This document shows positions 41,250 to 52,634 of a DNA stretch of 64,000 bases, one piece after another. The DNA is from Plantago ovata (lineage: Eukaryota > Streptophyta > Magnoliopsida > Lamiales > Plantaginaceae), in NCBI GenBank assembly GCA_028274465.1, contig CM051455.1, positions 102,174,942 through 102,238,941 of the forward strand, read 5' to 3'. A model generated the notes under the pieces. That model saw nothing but the letters and a program-made list of their open reading frames with translations, was not told the DNA's origin and did not search any database. The translations under genes were made by a program, and so were the position numbers. Positions within the stretch are counted from its first letter, which is position 1, and every line of letters starts with the position of its first letter.

Positions 41250-44200
41250 CTAGCGAGTACGGCTATCGGTGAAGTCAGTAACCGGAGTGCTCGCGCTTGT
41301 AGCTCCTCGCGCAGGGCTTATTAGCTCGTGAACCTCGGCGTTGTCTCGCTCCTGAGCTTGAGCTTCTTGGATGGCCTTTTCGTACATAACCAGCTCTGGC
41401 TCGACAAAGTCAGCTGCCCGCCCGATGACCGGGTCACTGACCTTCACCCATGCGGCGTTCCGGAGAGCCGCCTTCTCGAACGGGTAAAGGATCCCGCTCC
41501 TTAAGCACTCGGGCACCCAGGCGGGTAGGTAAGCTGGTTTGCTAGGATATGGAACTTCTGGGTCGGTCACCAGCTCACCAAACTCGCACGCCTCGTGCAT
41601 CTCCTCGGTGATCTCCTCGTCGGGATAAGGAGTCAGGTCCTCGCGCCTTCCAGGATGTAAGTCCTCGCGATCATCAGGATCAAAATCAGCAGGGAGCAAG
41701 TTAACCCTCTTCAGCTGGCCAACGCATGAGAAGAAGCCCTCCTCGCGAGACGCCACTTGCACGTCTCTTTGAGCAATCTTGTAAGTGGCCGAGGACATGA
41801 AGTCGCGAGCAGCGGCGACTCGACTACCTTTCAAAAAAGACAGGATGCTTGCCTTAAACTTTTCCATGCAAATGGATAAAGTAGCATAAGCACCCTGAAA
41901 GCCCTTGCTCCTCGACTTCTCTTTGGACAGCTCCTTCTCGAGCTCATCCACCTTGGCTCTCAGCTTCCCGGTCTCAGTTTCCGAAGCCTTCACCCTGGTA
42001 TCCGAAGCCCTGAGCTTCTTCTCGTGGTCCTCGATCACGACCCCAATGTCGGCGCGATCAGCAGCAACTTGGCCATAGGCCTCCTTCAAATTCTCGAGCT
42101 ACAAAAGAACCACGCAGTTAGCGAGGAGGAAAAAACTTATACTTAGAAAAATTTACAACGAAAGGAATGGAGAAAAGTACCTGAAGCGAGCACATGCTCA
42201 ACTCGTGTGCCCGGTCGAGGTCGCTCATCTGAATGAGCCACTTCACTTCATCACCAGAAGCGGCGACCTTACCCTTCTTTCGGGCAGGTTCAGTGTTTCC
42301 CCCAAGGGTGAGCTTCCTCGCTCCCTTCTTGGCCACTGGCTTCTCGGGCCTCTTCTCAGCCTCGATCGTATTACGCGCCTCCTCCTCGGCCTCTTTGGCC
42401 GACTTAGCCTTCTTCGCCGCAGCCTCCTCCTCGGCCCTCTTTATGGCCTCCACGGGGTTCTCCCTTGTATCGAGCCCCTCTTGCACCAAAGCATCCCGAT
42501 GATGCACGATGTTCCGGGGAGGGGTCAGGTTGAGAGAACCGAGGATCTTGGTCTCCTTATTCGCTAGCCTTTGCTTCCTCCTCTGCTCCTCCTTCGCGGC
42601 TAGAGTCTTCGACATTATCCACTAGAACCAATAGGCTGCAACATAAAAGCACAAGTTAGTACAATCGAGGAGCATAAGAATCGAAGAGGAAAAGAAAAAA
42701 GCGAGAACATACTCAAAACACGCAAAGCAAGGAAAGAAAAAACACAAGTATACAAGCTATTTTTCTAGCTTACCGAAGAGGACTTTCTTTGTATATCGGT
42801 TCCCGATATATCCCGTGTACGAGTAGGGCGAAAGGCCCGCCAAGAACGGGAGTGGCTGGAGGACTAACCCCCAGTAAAAGTACTTCTCGGGATGGGGTCC
42901 CCGATTCTGCTCCTCGAGCTCCATGACCCAAGGATCGGACTCCTCGGGCAGGGGATGCTTGTCCGCGATCTTTCCCCTAAACATAAGCTTGGGAACTCCC
43001 CACTCCGCCTCCTCCTCGCTCATGTTAGGCAACCTTCTCTTCTTGATGTAGAAGTACCTATGAAACCACTTATACCCCGAGGAGCTGGGAGCGTCCATGA
43101 TGAAACCCAGTCCTGGTCGCGCATTGAAGTAGTAGAAATACTTGTTCCCTGAGCTCATCGAGACTCGGAACAATTGGTTAAAGTTATGGAAGTTGAGCGC
43201 GATCCCTCTCTTCATGCAAAAGACTCCAAAGCACACCAAGGTTCCAAAGGCACTTGGCACCAGCTGCCAAGGAGCGATCCCCAAAGTGTTGAAGATATCT
43301 CGGAAGGCGTCACAAAATGGAAGTATCCATCCTCGATCCAGACTCAGACAATGAACGGCCATGTATCCAGGCGGAGCGTTGTAGAAGGTCTGGTCGTCCT
43401 TGGGAACGAGGATGTCGAACTTATTCTCAGGAAGAGAATACTTCCATCTTAGAGTAGCAACCTCCTCGACCTTGACAGTGGAAGAGGTGGTCGGGATAAT
43501 ACCATCCTCATTCTTCTCACCATTCGGATCGGGGAGATCTACGGTGCGAGCACTCTTGGTAAACTTTTTCTGAGCAGCTTTGGTGGACTTAGGCTCAGGC
43601 TCCTCAACAGCCTTGGCCTTTTTATTCTTGCCAGAGCGAGAACGCTTACTCGCTCTCTTTTTGGCCTTCTTGGCATTAGCAGCTATCTGTGCAAGGCGCA
43701 TGTTGTATTCTTGCTCCTCGAGCGGATTAGGTGCTCGAGTCTCACTCGGAAAAGAAAAGTTAATCTTTGTAGGGTCTATCGAATGATAGCTGGTCTCCTC
43801 CTCGCGCGCGTATCGATCCGCATCTCTGATCGCTTGTCTTTGCACCTCCGAGAAGGAAGGGGACATAGTGCTCGGACCAGCTTCATCCCGGTTAGCATTT
43901 CCAATCGCTAAAGGAACCTCCTCCTCCTCGTCGGTAACAACGGCCCTCCTAGTAGTTTGAGGGGGGAACCTAACCCTCTTCGGTGGTGGACTAGTTCGAG
44001 GAGAGGTAGCATCATCATCCTCGTCACTCTCCTCATCAGTCTCATCGCTATCGATGATCTGCACTGGAATCGGGCCCTTTCCCCGTTGGACCGAGTGCTC
44101 ACCTTCCTCGTAAAGCGACAAGGCTAACTCCGGCCTCTCAGTATCGTCCATGTCCTCGATCCTGATTTCAGCAGGAGGGACCACATTAACCGCCCCGTAA

Positions 44201-44460
44201 TTGCGGCCGTGTACTTGGGCGGCGCGAGTGATCAGCGCCGCGGACACCCCATGGTTTGAAGGACCACCTTCCTCTTCGGTCCGATCGTCGATAAAATCGT
44301 CGTCATCAGTGCGACGCCTCTTTCGGGTAACCAGCTGATAGAGATCCTCCTCGCTCTCTGTCTCTTCACCTGCCTCCTCCTCGCCACCATGCTCAACTGG
44401 AGGCTCCTCGGCAGCTTCCTCCATTGTATCATCCAGAAAGGTCGCCGATACGTCTGACAT
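41250..44460 (-). CDS. Antisense three-exon gene of element F (Transposase_28-like), apparently intact
   Basis: It runs opposite to gag-pol. Exon 1 (44460-42774) has an acidic, low-complexity N-terminus with K/R-rich runs, then the conserved domain: YSLPENKFDILVPKDDQTF, RGWILPFCDAFRDIFNTLGI, NKYFYYFNARPGL and YKWFHRYFYI. It ends at a gtaagc donor. Exon 2 (about 42621-42181) is K/E/A-rich, with a ttctag acceptor and cag-gtactt donor. Exon 3 (42098-41250) is coiled coil at first, then acidic. No stop or frameshift is visible across the three exons, unlike the A and B copies. An upstream in-frame ATG at 44538 is followed by a TAG after 10 codons, so the true start may be 44460, or the N-terminus may carry one nonsense codon. 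Function is unknown. Confidence 0.75.
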
Positions 44461-44544
44461 AATAGGCGACGTAGTATGGTCGCTCCCATACTCTCCGGCG
44501 GCCGACTAATTCTGACTGTCGTCGCTCCTCTCGGACATCCTAAA

Positions 44545-45105
44545 GGTGGGCAAAGAAGAAATTAGGATGGTTTGTGATAGTCCGAGAGGTCCGTTTAGGT
44601 GTATTCATTACGTTCGACCTCCCGAATGGAGAAAAATGAAGAAGTTATCCTACGGAGCGACCAACCGCTCTAAACAAGCGAGAGCGAGGAGAGAGCATGC
44701 AAACATGTATATAAGCAGTAGAGCGAGCATGCTAACAAGCAAATCGAGGAGTATACAAGCGACCAACCGCTCGAAAAGACAAAGTTCCTACAGTTACTTC
44801 TACGGCCATAACATAAGGAGGAGGCAACAGGGGTTAACAGCGAAGAAAAAAAGGCATATGAAAGGGGGAACTACTCCTACGGCCATGCAAGTCGAATTGA
44901 TTCAATTCGATTCCATTAAGGTCCATCTACAGGTCCGTTTACAGATTATTAAGTCCATGGCCGTTCAAAGGCCGCCGTCCACCGGCAAATTTTCAGGCGA
45001 CCATTCCGGGAAGAAAATGAAAAACACGAAATCGAAAAAAGACGAAACCGAAAGCATGTAGGGGCGAATTCATGCAAAAAAAGAGGCAAGTAAAGGCAAG
45101 AAATC
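44545..45105 (-). other. Putative leader intron of the element F antisense gene
   Basis: On the minus strand a strong donor (caacaa, then gtaagt) lies at about 45110 and an acceptor (cacctttag) at about 44540, just before the first ATG. Between them is AT-rich sequence with short direct phrases such as gcgaccaaccgctc (about 44658 and 44758). It is inferred from consensus and from the similar layout in A and B. Confidence 0.5.
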
Positions 45106-45328
45106 GGAAACTTACTTGTTGTTAAGTTGGTAAAGGTTGGAAGCCGGAAAGAAAGCCGGAAAAGTTGAAAATCCGCCTGAAAATCGGATTCTGGACGTCG
45201 GAAATAGCTCCTCGCGCGTCACTTGTCTCGATGACCTCGCTTGTCGATCACTCAAATATGCTCCTCGCTCTCTCTTTTTTGCTTTGAATATTCGGATTGC
45301 GAAAAGTGTGGAATGACCGAGTATTGAA

Positions 45329-45338
45329 CTATTTATAG
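45329..45338 (-). promoter_or_regulatory. TATA box of the element F antisense gene
   Basis: On the minus strand CTATAAATAG, a near-ideal plant TATA box, lies about 220 bases upstream of the putative leader donor. It would drive the antisense gene independently of the LTR. Assignment as a promoter is by position and consensus. Confidence 0.6.
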
Positions 45339-45395
45339 AAGGGTATCTCGGGGATACGAAACGACGCATGCCCTCGCTCCATCCGGATCGACCAC

Positions 45396-45600
45396 GTGGC
45401 CATGATCAACGGCCCAGATTACGGCCGCCTGGCGAATTACCTACTTTACCCTCGGCGCTCCCGCTCGGGCTCGGGCACACTTCCCGATGCCAACGCAGAT
45501 TACCTAAAGGTAATTCGTAGCGCGAGCACCCCTCCTCGAGACTTCACCTATAAAAGGATGGCAAGACAAAAAATCGACGGACACGTTGCGCGGGATCGAG
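45396..45600. other. Unique sequence between antisense promoter and repeat array in element F
   Basis: This moderately GC-rich stretch holds acctaaaggtaattcg-type phrases and the aaaaggatgg segment before the tandem array. I see no gene here; open frames through it extend only because the adjoining array has a period divisible by three. Confidence 0.4.
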
Positions 45601-45603
45601 GAG

Positions 45604-46000
45604 CCATTCTCACAAATATCTCTCCTCGAGATATTTTGCAAAGAAGAAGCGGCAGGAAGTCATTCCATTCCATTCTCACAAATATCTCTCCTCGAGATAT
45701 TTTGCAAAGAAGAAGCGGCAAGAAGTCATTCCATTCCATTCTCACAAGTATCTCTCCTCGAGATATTTTGCAAAGAAGAAGCGGCAGGAAGTCATTCCAT
45801 TCCATTCTCACAAATATCTCTCATCGAGATATTTTGCAAAGAAGAAGCGGCAGGAAGTCATTCCATTCCATTCTGACAAGTATCTCTCCTCGAGATATTT
45901 TGCAAAGAAAAAGCGGCAGGAAGTCATTCCATTCCATTCTCACAAGTATCTCTCCTCGAGATATTTTGCAAAGAAAAAGCGGCAGGAAGTCATTCCATTC
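45604..46000 (+). repeat. 66-bp tandem repeat array, six units
   Basis: The units start with tctcacaa(a/g)tatctct and each contains the arms atatctc ... gagatat around tcctc, an imperfect hairpin, then ttttgcaaagaa(g/a)aagcggc and agtcattccattcca. The six units differ by a few substitutions. It lies between the antisense promoter and the 3' LTR of element F. The 3' untranslated region of Tat elements is known to be variable and to carry such arrays. Confidence 0.9.
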
Positions 46001-46234
46001 CACCAAGGAATACTTACCCGGATCCGATCTCTGCCCAGCAAACATACCTCTTTTTCATAAGGTCCGAGCAACGTCTGCTCGCACCATATAAAAAGGGGGG
46101 GAGGGAGAGATAGGAGGAGGGAAAGATACCAAGGTGCGAATACGGAAATCTTTTTTCGCCCACTACTAGTCGAGGCTCTGCTCGACCTCTACTTCAACAT
46201 AGTTCCTCAACTATCTTCTACAAAGATACTTGGA

Positions 46235-46249
46235 AACTAGGGGGACATA
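46235..46249 (+). other. Polypurine tract of element F
   Basis: The run aaactagggggacata directly precedes the 3' LTR at 46250, the expected plus-strand priming site. Confidence 0.75.
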
Positions 46250-47008
46250 TGTTAGTGTTGAAATATGTCCAGTCCGCATGTACGAAATGGAGCGGTCTAA
46301 GAGTGCGACAAAGCATCATAGGCCGTCCCTCAAGGGGCACGACCACACCCAAGTATGTCACTAAGGTGTGGACCGACCAACATAGGGTCCGACCATCACT
46401 GGGAGGACAACCCTCAAAATAAGCTCATCACAAGGACAAAGCTACCAGTGAGCTCGAGGAGCATCTCTATGGCTCGAGGAGATCCTTACGTCAAGGTAAC
46501 GCTCCTTGAGAGAAACTGAGCAGGACACTACTCGCACCTTCAACGTACAAGGAGGGCTCGAGGACCCGGAGCGACCAGCCACGGTTGCTCCCTTGGGCCA
46601 AGGCCCACGGACCTCCTTAATGGGCCTGGGCCGAGGAAGGCCTCAATCCTAGCCGTATACGTGTCGCGATCCTACACGACCGGAAGGTGAAAGGCCACAA
46701 GTATATAAAGGCCTCATTTACTCCTCAACAGTAAGCATTAATAACACCTCTCAACCATCACATTTACTACTCGTACTAGGGAAGCCTCACAACTCCCTAC
46801 TCGTAAAGTCGTCACTCCGGTCTGATATCTTACAGACCGGGCAAGAGACACTAACCCCCCCCCCCCCCTTTAGTATATTTCAGGTACGAGGAAGTGACAA
46901 GAAGGCTCACTTCCTATCTTAGAGGAACACTACAAGAAGAAGAACTAGAATGACTTAGATTAGTGACTTATTGCGAACTTAGAAAGAAACACGAATTACC
47001 CTTCAACA
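46250..47008 (+). repeat. 3' LTR of element F (759 bp)
   Basis: It has the same ends as the 5' LTR; the C run is 14 bases (46855-46868). It is followed by the target duplicate gttag (47009-47013) and MULE M3 sequence. Confidence 0.92.
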
Positions 47009-47016
47009 GTTAGTAA

Positions 47017-47360
47017 ATCAATGACTCTTTCACATGACATTACACGATATCAGATTCGACAGTCTCAGGCAGCAGGTTTGTTCAATTTTATCTGGCATTA
47101 TTTTTGAAGACGTTTAATTTGTCAGTTAATTAACGTTTTGCGATGGAATTTTGTTTAGCTATGCTTCATGTAATGCTGGGTTGGAGGAGGACTAGATCGA
47201 ATTCCGATAATAGTTATGAACGGATGCTATCAGCGGTTGCTGCGAATCCGACAGTACTAGATGATGTTACAGTTGAAGAAGGTGGGTCCCCAAAATCATT
47301 TTTGTTAAAAGTCTATTTTCAACATCTTCTGCAATAAATAGAGTTACATCGTTATTCTAT
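47017..47360 (+). other. Unrecognised open segment inside MULE M3
   Basis: This is the counterpart of 17441-17770 of M1, with only a few substitutions. The 64-codon frame at 47143-47334 is unchanged at protein level apart from synonymous or minor differences. Preservation of this frame in two copies is the only hint of coding origin; I do not recognise it. Confidence 0.35.
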
Positions 47361-47500
47361 TTGTGTTTTAGTTGGGACCATCACGGAAACAAACAATTGT
47401 GGGTGTGGGGATTCATTGTCCTTTTGGTTTGTAATTGTCTGGTTAATTCTAACACGTGGGTATTATTGGTTGTAATTTTCTATACTTATGTAGACATGTA

Positions 47501-49800
47501 TTATTTTCTGAAAGGCTTATCCAGGCAATCCCCGCATGTGAAAGGCTTCTTCTTCTTATAGGGGATCTCACCAAATGAATAGTGTCGCTTTCTTTTTGGC
47601 CTGCCAGGTGACAGCTTTCTTGGTGGTGCAGTAATTTTCTTCACCTCCCCTATGGCCCTTATACATTCACCGCGCAATGATGTGAGTATTGGCTGGATTT
47701 CAGGAGAATATGCTAGTTTGTAGGTGGCAACAAAGAAACAAGGATCAATCACACCTACAACATGTGGTAGCTTTTGAGAAATGACCTGGGTTGCGTGCAC
47801 GGAAAACCTTGCAACTGCCACCCATAACAACTACAAGTCCTCTTCTTCAGATCCACAGTTTGTGTAGTGTTGGATAGAACCTCATATATACCGGTTTCAT
47901 CATCTCCATCTGGCGAAATAATCACCCAACACCTTCCTTTCTCAACAAAGGCATTCCATTGGTTCTGCCGGCGAGGGCAAAGCGTCCCTGTCCAAACACG
48001 ACTTTCACTCCTACGTTCTGAATACCATCGCATCAGAACCTTGCGTATGCTATCAAGCATGACCATCGGAGGCAGGGACCGTAAAGGAACTATTCGAGTA
48101 TTGAAAAAATCTACAGCATTTGAAGTCATCTCCCCATAACGTACACATTTGGAGAATATGCAACTGCCCACATCTTTGGAGGGAGATTTTTTAGGAAAGC
48201 AACTGCCCGTGGCCCACCTGCATCTTCAAACTGTGATACACACTCCTCGAACAGAGACTTTGTAGGAGCATAGGCGCATCTGTTCAATAACCCCCACAAT
48301 CTTCTTCCGGTACAATACAGTGGCAGGGTTGGGGTACTTGCCTTTTAGATTGAGTCCTACAAGAAATAATGTTGTTTCTGCATCCACTATTCCAAAAGCC
48401 ACCGGAAACAGCTCTGACATTGATACACATTGCCACATAACCAGTAAGGTAAATACACTTGTACAACAAATATAATTGATCTTATAATAACTTTATAATA
48501 GTAACACATTAACTGAGAATTTACCATTGTCACCGTCCTTGCCAAGAGCAGTCAGGAGTTGCCCTTTATATTTCCCTTTCAATGATGTAGCATCAATAAA
48601 AAGCATAGGGCGACAATGGCTGAAACCATCTAAGCTCGCTTGGAACGCCAAGAAGCAACGACAAAACTCATTTGTCTCACGCTTTGTCTGTATATCAAAC
48701 ACAGAACCGGGGTTGGTTTCTTTCACGACCCTCCCATACCATTGAAGTGCGTTAAACGAGTCCTTATATCCACCATAAATCTTATCTCTATAAATCTGAA
48801 GTGCTCTCCATGCCTTAATATAATTAACAGTCATCCCATATTTAGTCGACATCAAGTTCTCCACTGCCTTCCCATTGATACCAGGATTTTGCTTAACATT
48901 CTCCAATACCATTGCAACTATCATTTTGGGTGTGAAGCGAGAACTATCATCCTTCATCAACAAACTGTTGCAGTCATGCACAAGCACCCCGCTATTGATC
49001 AAGAAATATTCCATCACACCATTAATCTTTTTCTCAGTCCCAGAAAGTTTCCACTTGCACCCCATTGTGTTTCGCTTCTTACAGTACACGGACACACCTT
49101 GCTTGTTGCTCTTAGAAAAAGCATATTTAAAGCCAAAGTGACCCGCATACTTTATTAACTCACTACGAAACTCGTCTGAACCACCAAAGAATTTATGGCC
49201 AATCCCCCTGATATTACTAGCCCAGATCTTGCTTACAAGTGGAGTAACCACCTCTAGAGGAGTAACATCAAAACGTGGTGTCATATCTTCATCAAATTCT
49301 GCCGAACCAAAATTTTGAGAACATTCTCTGCCAACCATTGTGGCTCTACTTTTTTTACATTTTCCACTTCTAACATTCTCCTCAGACACCCCTCGACTAT
49401 CTACAACAACATCATTGTATGTAATCTTCAAATCTACTACTTTGGGACATAAATTACCAATATGGTACATCATAACAACAAAATCGGCATCACAATTAAT
49501 GCTTACAGCGGGGTATGTACCGATAGAGTAGGTAAATGAAATTGCACTTTGATTTACTAGGGTCGACCACTTCATCCTAACACTACTCAATCGGTCATCA
49601 TATTTGGAATGTTCATGAATGGTGATGCCAGATTGTACCTGGTTGTAGTCGGCCATGAGTACGCTTGGTTGTAGTCGGCCATGAGTACGCAAATCAGCTT
49701 CTTCATATGAATACGTGCTTCTGCCGTATACGTCTCCATCATCCGCTCCAAATCGCCTAGATCAATGACTCTACCGTATACGCAAATCTCCTAGATCAAT
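47501..49800 (-). pseudogene. MULE transposase of M3 (mudrA-like), best-preserved N-terminal half
   Basis: The 399-codon frame (49692-48493) covers the DNA-binding region (GIGHKFFGGSDEFRSELIKY, CKKRNTMGCKW) and the first catalytic block (MLFIDATSLKGKYKGQLLTA). It is followed by a good donor (acaatg, then gtaaat) and, after a short intron, LFPVAFGIVDAETT at about 48408. There the sequence jumps to GLNLKGKYPNPATVLYRKKI: about 350 bp carrying the SDRH catalytic stretch of M1 (18792-19143) is deleted between tgttgt repeats. The C-terminal part (48171-47501) has the frameshifted SWIM motif and K/R-rich tail. M3 is split by elements F and G. Confidence 0.8.
49641..49692 (-). repeat. 26-bp tandem duplication in M3 transposase
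   Basis: The phrase ggttgtagtcggccatgagt is present at 49641 and again at 49667. M1 and M2 have one copy. It shifts the frame of the M3 transposase near its N-terminus. Confidence 0.8.
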
Positions 49801-51364
49801 GACTCTGTAAGAATGTTTTTGAATTTCCCCCCTTTTTTCATGAAGTTCATCTGAGAGAATGAATGTTTGATGTCACTATTTATATGAAACATGTAACATC
49901 CCGTTTATTTTTTTATTTTTTTTGATATAAAATTAATTAATTATCCAATAATTTAATTATTTGGTGATTTAATTAATTTTCCTTCCGAGCTATCGAATTT
50001 GAATTAGATGTTGGGTTAAAGATCTGTCTACGCATCTGTCCTTGGGCTAGCTTTTATTTTTAGCTTTAAAGGAGTGGACTTGGCCCAATTTAATTAAAGG
50101 TCCAGAAAACCCTAGTCCATATCTCAAACCTAAACCTAAACAACCCATTTCATTTTCATTTTCTTCTTTTCCTCTCCTTGAGCCGTCACACCCAGATCGA
50201 TCAACATCATCCTCATCGAAAACTCATCATCTTCAATCAACATCATCAATCGCCACCTTCATCACCAGAACCACCACTACACCACCATATCTCCACCACG
50301 TCTCACAGAAATCACCATCACCTCTTCATCCACAACCACATCACCATCTTCATCATCAACATCAATTCGTACATCATCACGAGATTATCATTTATCATCA
50401 GTAGCACGACATCATCATCATCACCGTCTCGAATTCATCCTCGAAAATCTGCTTAGTGCTCTGTTCTGTTCGTGCTACAGCGTTGCAGCTCCGTCCCGGA
50501 CCGCTTTGCTCCGGCATGCGCGCATCGAAGCTCTGTCCGGCTCCGTTCCGTTCGCTCAGCTCCGCCCCGGCCCTGTTTCTGCTCCGATTTCAGTTCCGGT
50601 AAGTAGTTTCGGCTCCGTCCTTGTGCGTTTCGGATTCAAATCTCGAATTGAATCTTGATTTTAATCCTTTTGTTTACATTTAATTCGCAGATCGAATCAT
50701 CTCATCTCCGTTCGAAGGTAATATCTCTATTATTCTTTTCGTTTCTCTTTTTCGTTTGACCGTTTTACCCCTGAGTTGCTCCTGTCCTAAAAACGACCCC
50801 TAATCTTGACCTTAAGGACTGATACTGGACTGTTGTTGACTAATATTGGACAATTCGAACTCGTATAGGCTGACTTGGACGGTTTTGTGATTGTTTAGTT
50901 TATTTGTGGACTGATTGGTTAGGTTCTGAAAGTTTGGGGGTGTTTTGTTTAATTTCTGATATTTGGAGAACCTGTTTGTGAGTTATGGAAACCTGGAGGA
51001 CTTGTCTGCAACTGTTTGACCACCATTGACCAATCTTAAACTGGTTTAAGAGAGTATTAGTTGCTGGAAAATATTTCGTTAATAATCCGAAAATGTTGGG
51101 ATTAATTTTAACTTATGTTTTCAAAAATGATTTTTCTGCAATTTCTGTTTTGAGGGTAAAATGGCAATTTCATACTTTCTGGACTACACTGTTATGTTGA
51201 GTTTCTTTTGAGGAATATTATGATATTGTTGAAAGCTTGAAACTGTTTTGCAATTACTATTGAGGGCACTTTAGTAATCTCAAAACTGAGACTAAAGGTG
51301 TTTTCTAGAAAATATTCAAGTTAAAGTACTTTCGGTCTTGAAGTTGAGTGACTAATTTGTTTGC

Positions 51365-51420
51365 TAGCTTAGTTGGTTATATGTTGAGAGACTAACTTAG
51401 AGGTCCCGAGTTCGAGCCCC
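51365..51420 (+). repeat. tRNA-like Pol III A and B boxes within solo LTR G
   Basis: The sequence tagcttagttggt (51365-51377) matches an A box and gagttcgagcccc (51408-51420) a B box, about 43 bases apart as in a tRNA gene. The T-arm does not pair properly and no anticodon arm is convincing, so it is a tRNA-derived relic (SINE head or similar), not a tRNA gene. Confidence 0.5.
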
Positions 51421-51534
51421 CTCCTTTACCACTTCTCTGCCGACCTTTTATTTTATCCGTTTAGCTTTTTTTTCAACTTCTAGTTAGTGACTAGACACTT
51501 CCTGTTTAGGTGCTCTGTCCGCTAGCTCTTAATA

Positions 51535-52634
51535 CGCTCTGCTTTTGAGGATCGTTGCTCGCAAAGTTCAAGGTGAGTGTTCACCCCAAAACTTATCTAT
51601 TTGCGACAAAACTGGAAGGCTATGTGATAATTTGTATCTATTGATATATGTCTGTTATATCGTATGCTTCCGCGTAAAAGTAACTAAGTCCTAAGTATGG
51701 CTATTTACTTATCTTTGTTTGTTACTACTTGTACTGGATTAACTCTTCTGCAGGAACACTTCTCGATGTTTCGAGATCTGATTATTGTTATCTGTTTGTT
51801 CTGTATCCGTATCTGCATCTGTTCTGTCTGTTTCTGTGTGACCGGTCGATTAGGTCGTAATTAGGTAGGCTTGGGTAGTGAGGACTGTCGGGTTTGCTTG
51901 GTTATTGCCTAGTCTAATCCCTTTTAGGCGCGAGGCAGAAGTCGCTGAGGTCTATTAGGGTCGTAGGTTCTGTTTCCCCAAAGTACACGGGGGTTTCTGT
52001 TTCTGTCCGGAGTTATATACCCTCTGGAGGGAGCTATAAGGGCAATCTGGGAGTAGGAGTAACAAGGTGGGTTGCACCAACGGACGCTCTGCTTTTGAGG
52101 ATCATTGCTCGCAAAGTTCAAGGTGAGTGTTCACCCCAACACTTATCTATTTGCGAAAAACTGGAAGGCTATGTGATAATTTGTATCTATTGATATATGT
52201 CTGTTATATCATATGCTTCCGCGTAAAAGTAACTAAGTCCTAAGTATGGCTATTTACTTATCTTTGTTTGTTGCTACTTGTACTGGATTAACTCTTCTGC
52301 AGGAACACTTCTCGATGTTTCGAGATCTGATTATTGTTATCTGTTTGTTCTGTATCCGTATCTGCATCTGTTCTGTCTGTTTCTGTGTGACCGGTCGATT
52401 AGGTCGTAATTAGGTAGGCTTGGGTAGTGAGGACTGTCGGGTTTGCTTGGTTATTGCCTAGTCTAATCCCTTTTAGGCGCGAGGCAGAAGTCGCTGAGGT
52501 CTATTAGGGTCGTAGGTTCTGTTTCCCCAAAGTACACGGGGGTTTCTGTTTCTGTCCGGAGTTATATACCCTCTGGAGGGAGCTATAAGGGCAATCTGGG
52601 AGTAGGAGTAACAAGGTTGGTTGCACCAACGGAC
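51535..52634 (+). repeat. Tandem duplication of about 550 bp in solo LTR G
   Basis: Copies at 51535-52084 and 52085-52634 both start cgctctgcttttgagg and end caccaacgga. I see only about six differences, so the duplication is recent. Confidence 0.92.

Larger units (their letters stand above)
34627..47008 (+). mobile_element. Element F: Tat-type Ty3 LTR retrotransposon lacking RT (12.4 kb)
   Basis: LTRs of 765 and 759 bp begin TGTTAGTG and end CTTCAACA, with gttag duplicated at both sides (34622-34626 and 47009-47013). It has a primer site at 35394-35411 and a polypurine tract at 46235-46249. Left to right it carries gag, protease, RNase H, integrase, an antisense three-exon gene and a 66-bp tandem repeat array. 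The RT domain is missing: protease is followed immediately by the RNase H connection. It inserted into MULE M3. The LTRs differ at about nine bases by eye plus a C-tract length change, so it is fairly young. Confidence 0.92.

Noticed and set aside
45604..46000. CRISPR-like array
   Set aside because: The units are contiguous tandem repeats without unique spacers, and the window is plant nuclear DNA.
45396..46091. A 231-codon repeat protein and an antisense partner across the 66-bp array
   Set aside because: The period is divisible by three, so any stop-free unit stays open in several frames on both strands; no evidence of translation.
50178..50456. H/S/T-rich ORF in solo LTR G
   Set aside because: Made of cat/atc repeats in the LTR; composition only.
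51358..51430. Genuine tRNA gene
   Set aside because: A and B boxes fit, but T-arm and anticodon arm do not pair convincingly.
51535..52634. The 550-bp pair as LTRs of a small element
   Set aside because: The copies are directly adjacent with no internal region, primer site or TG/CA ends of their own.
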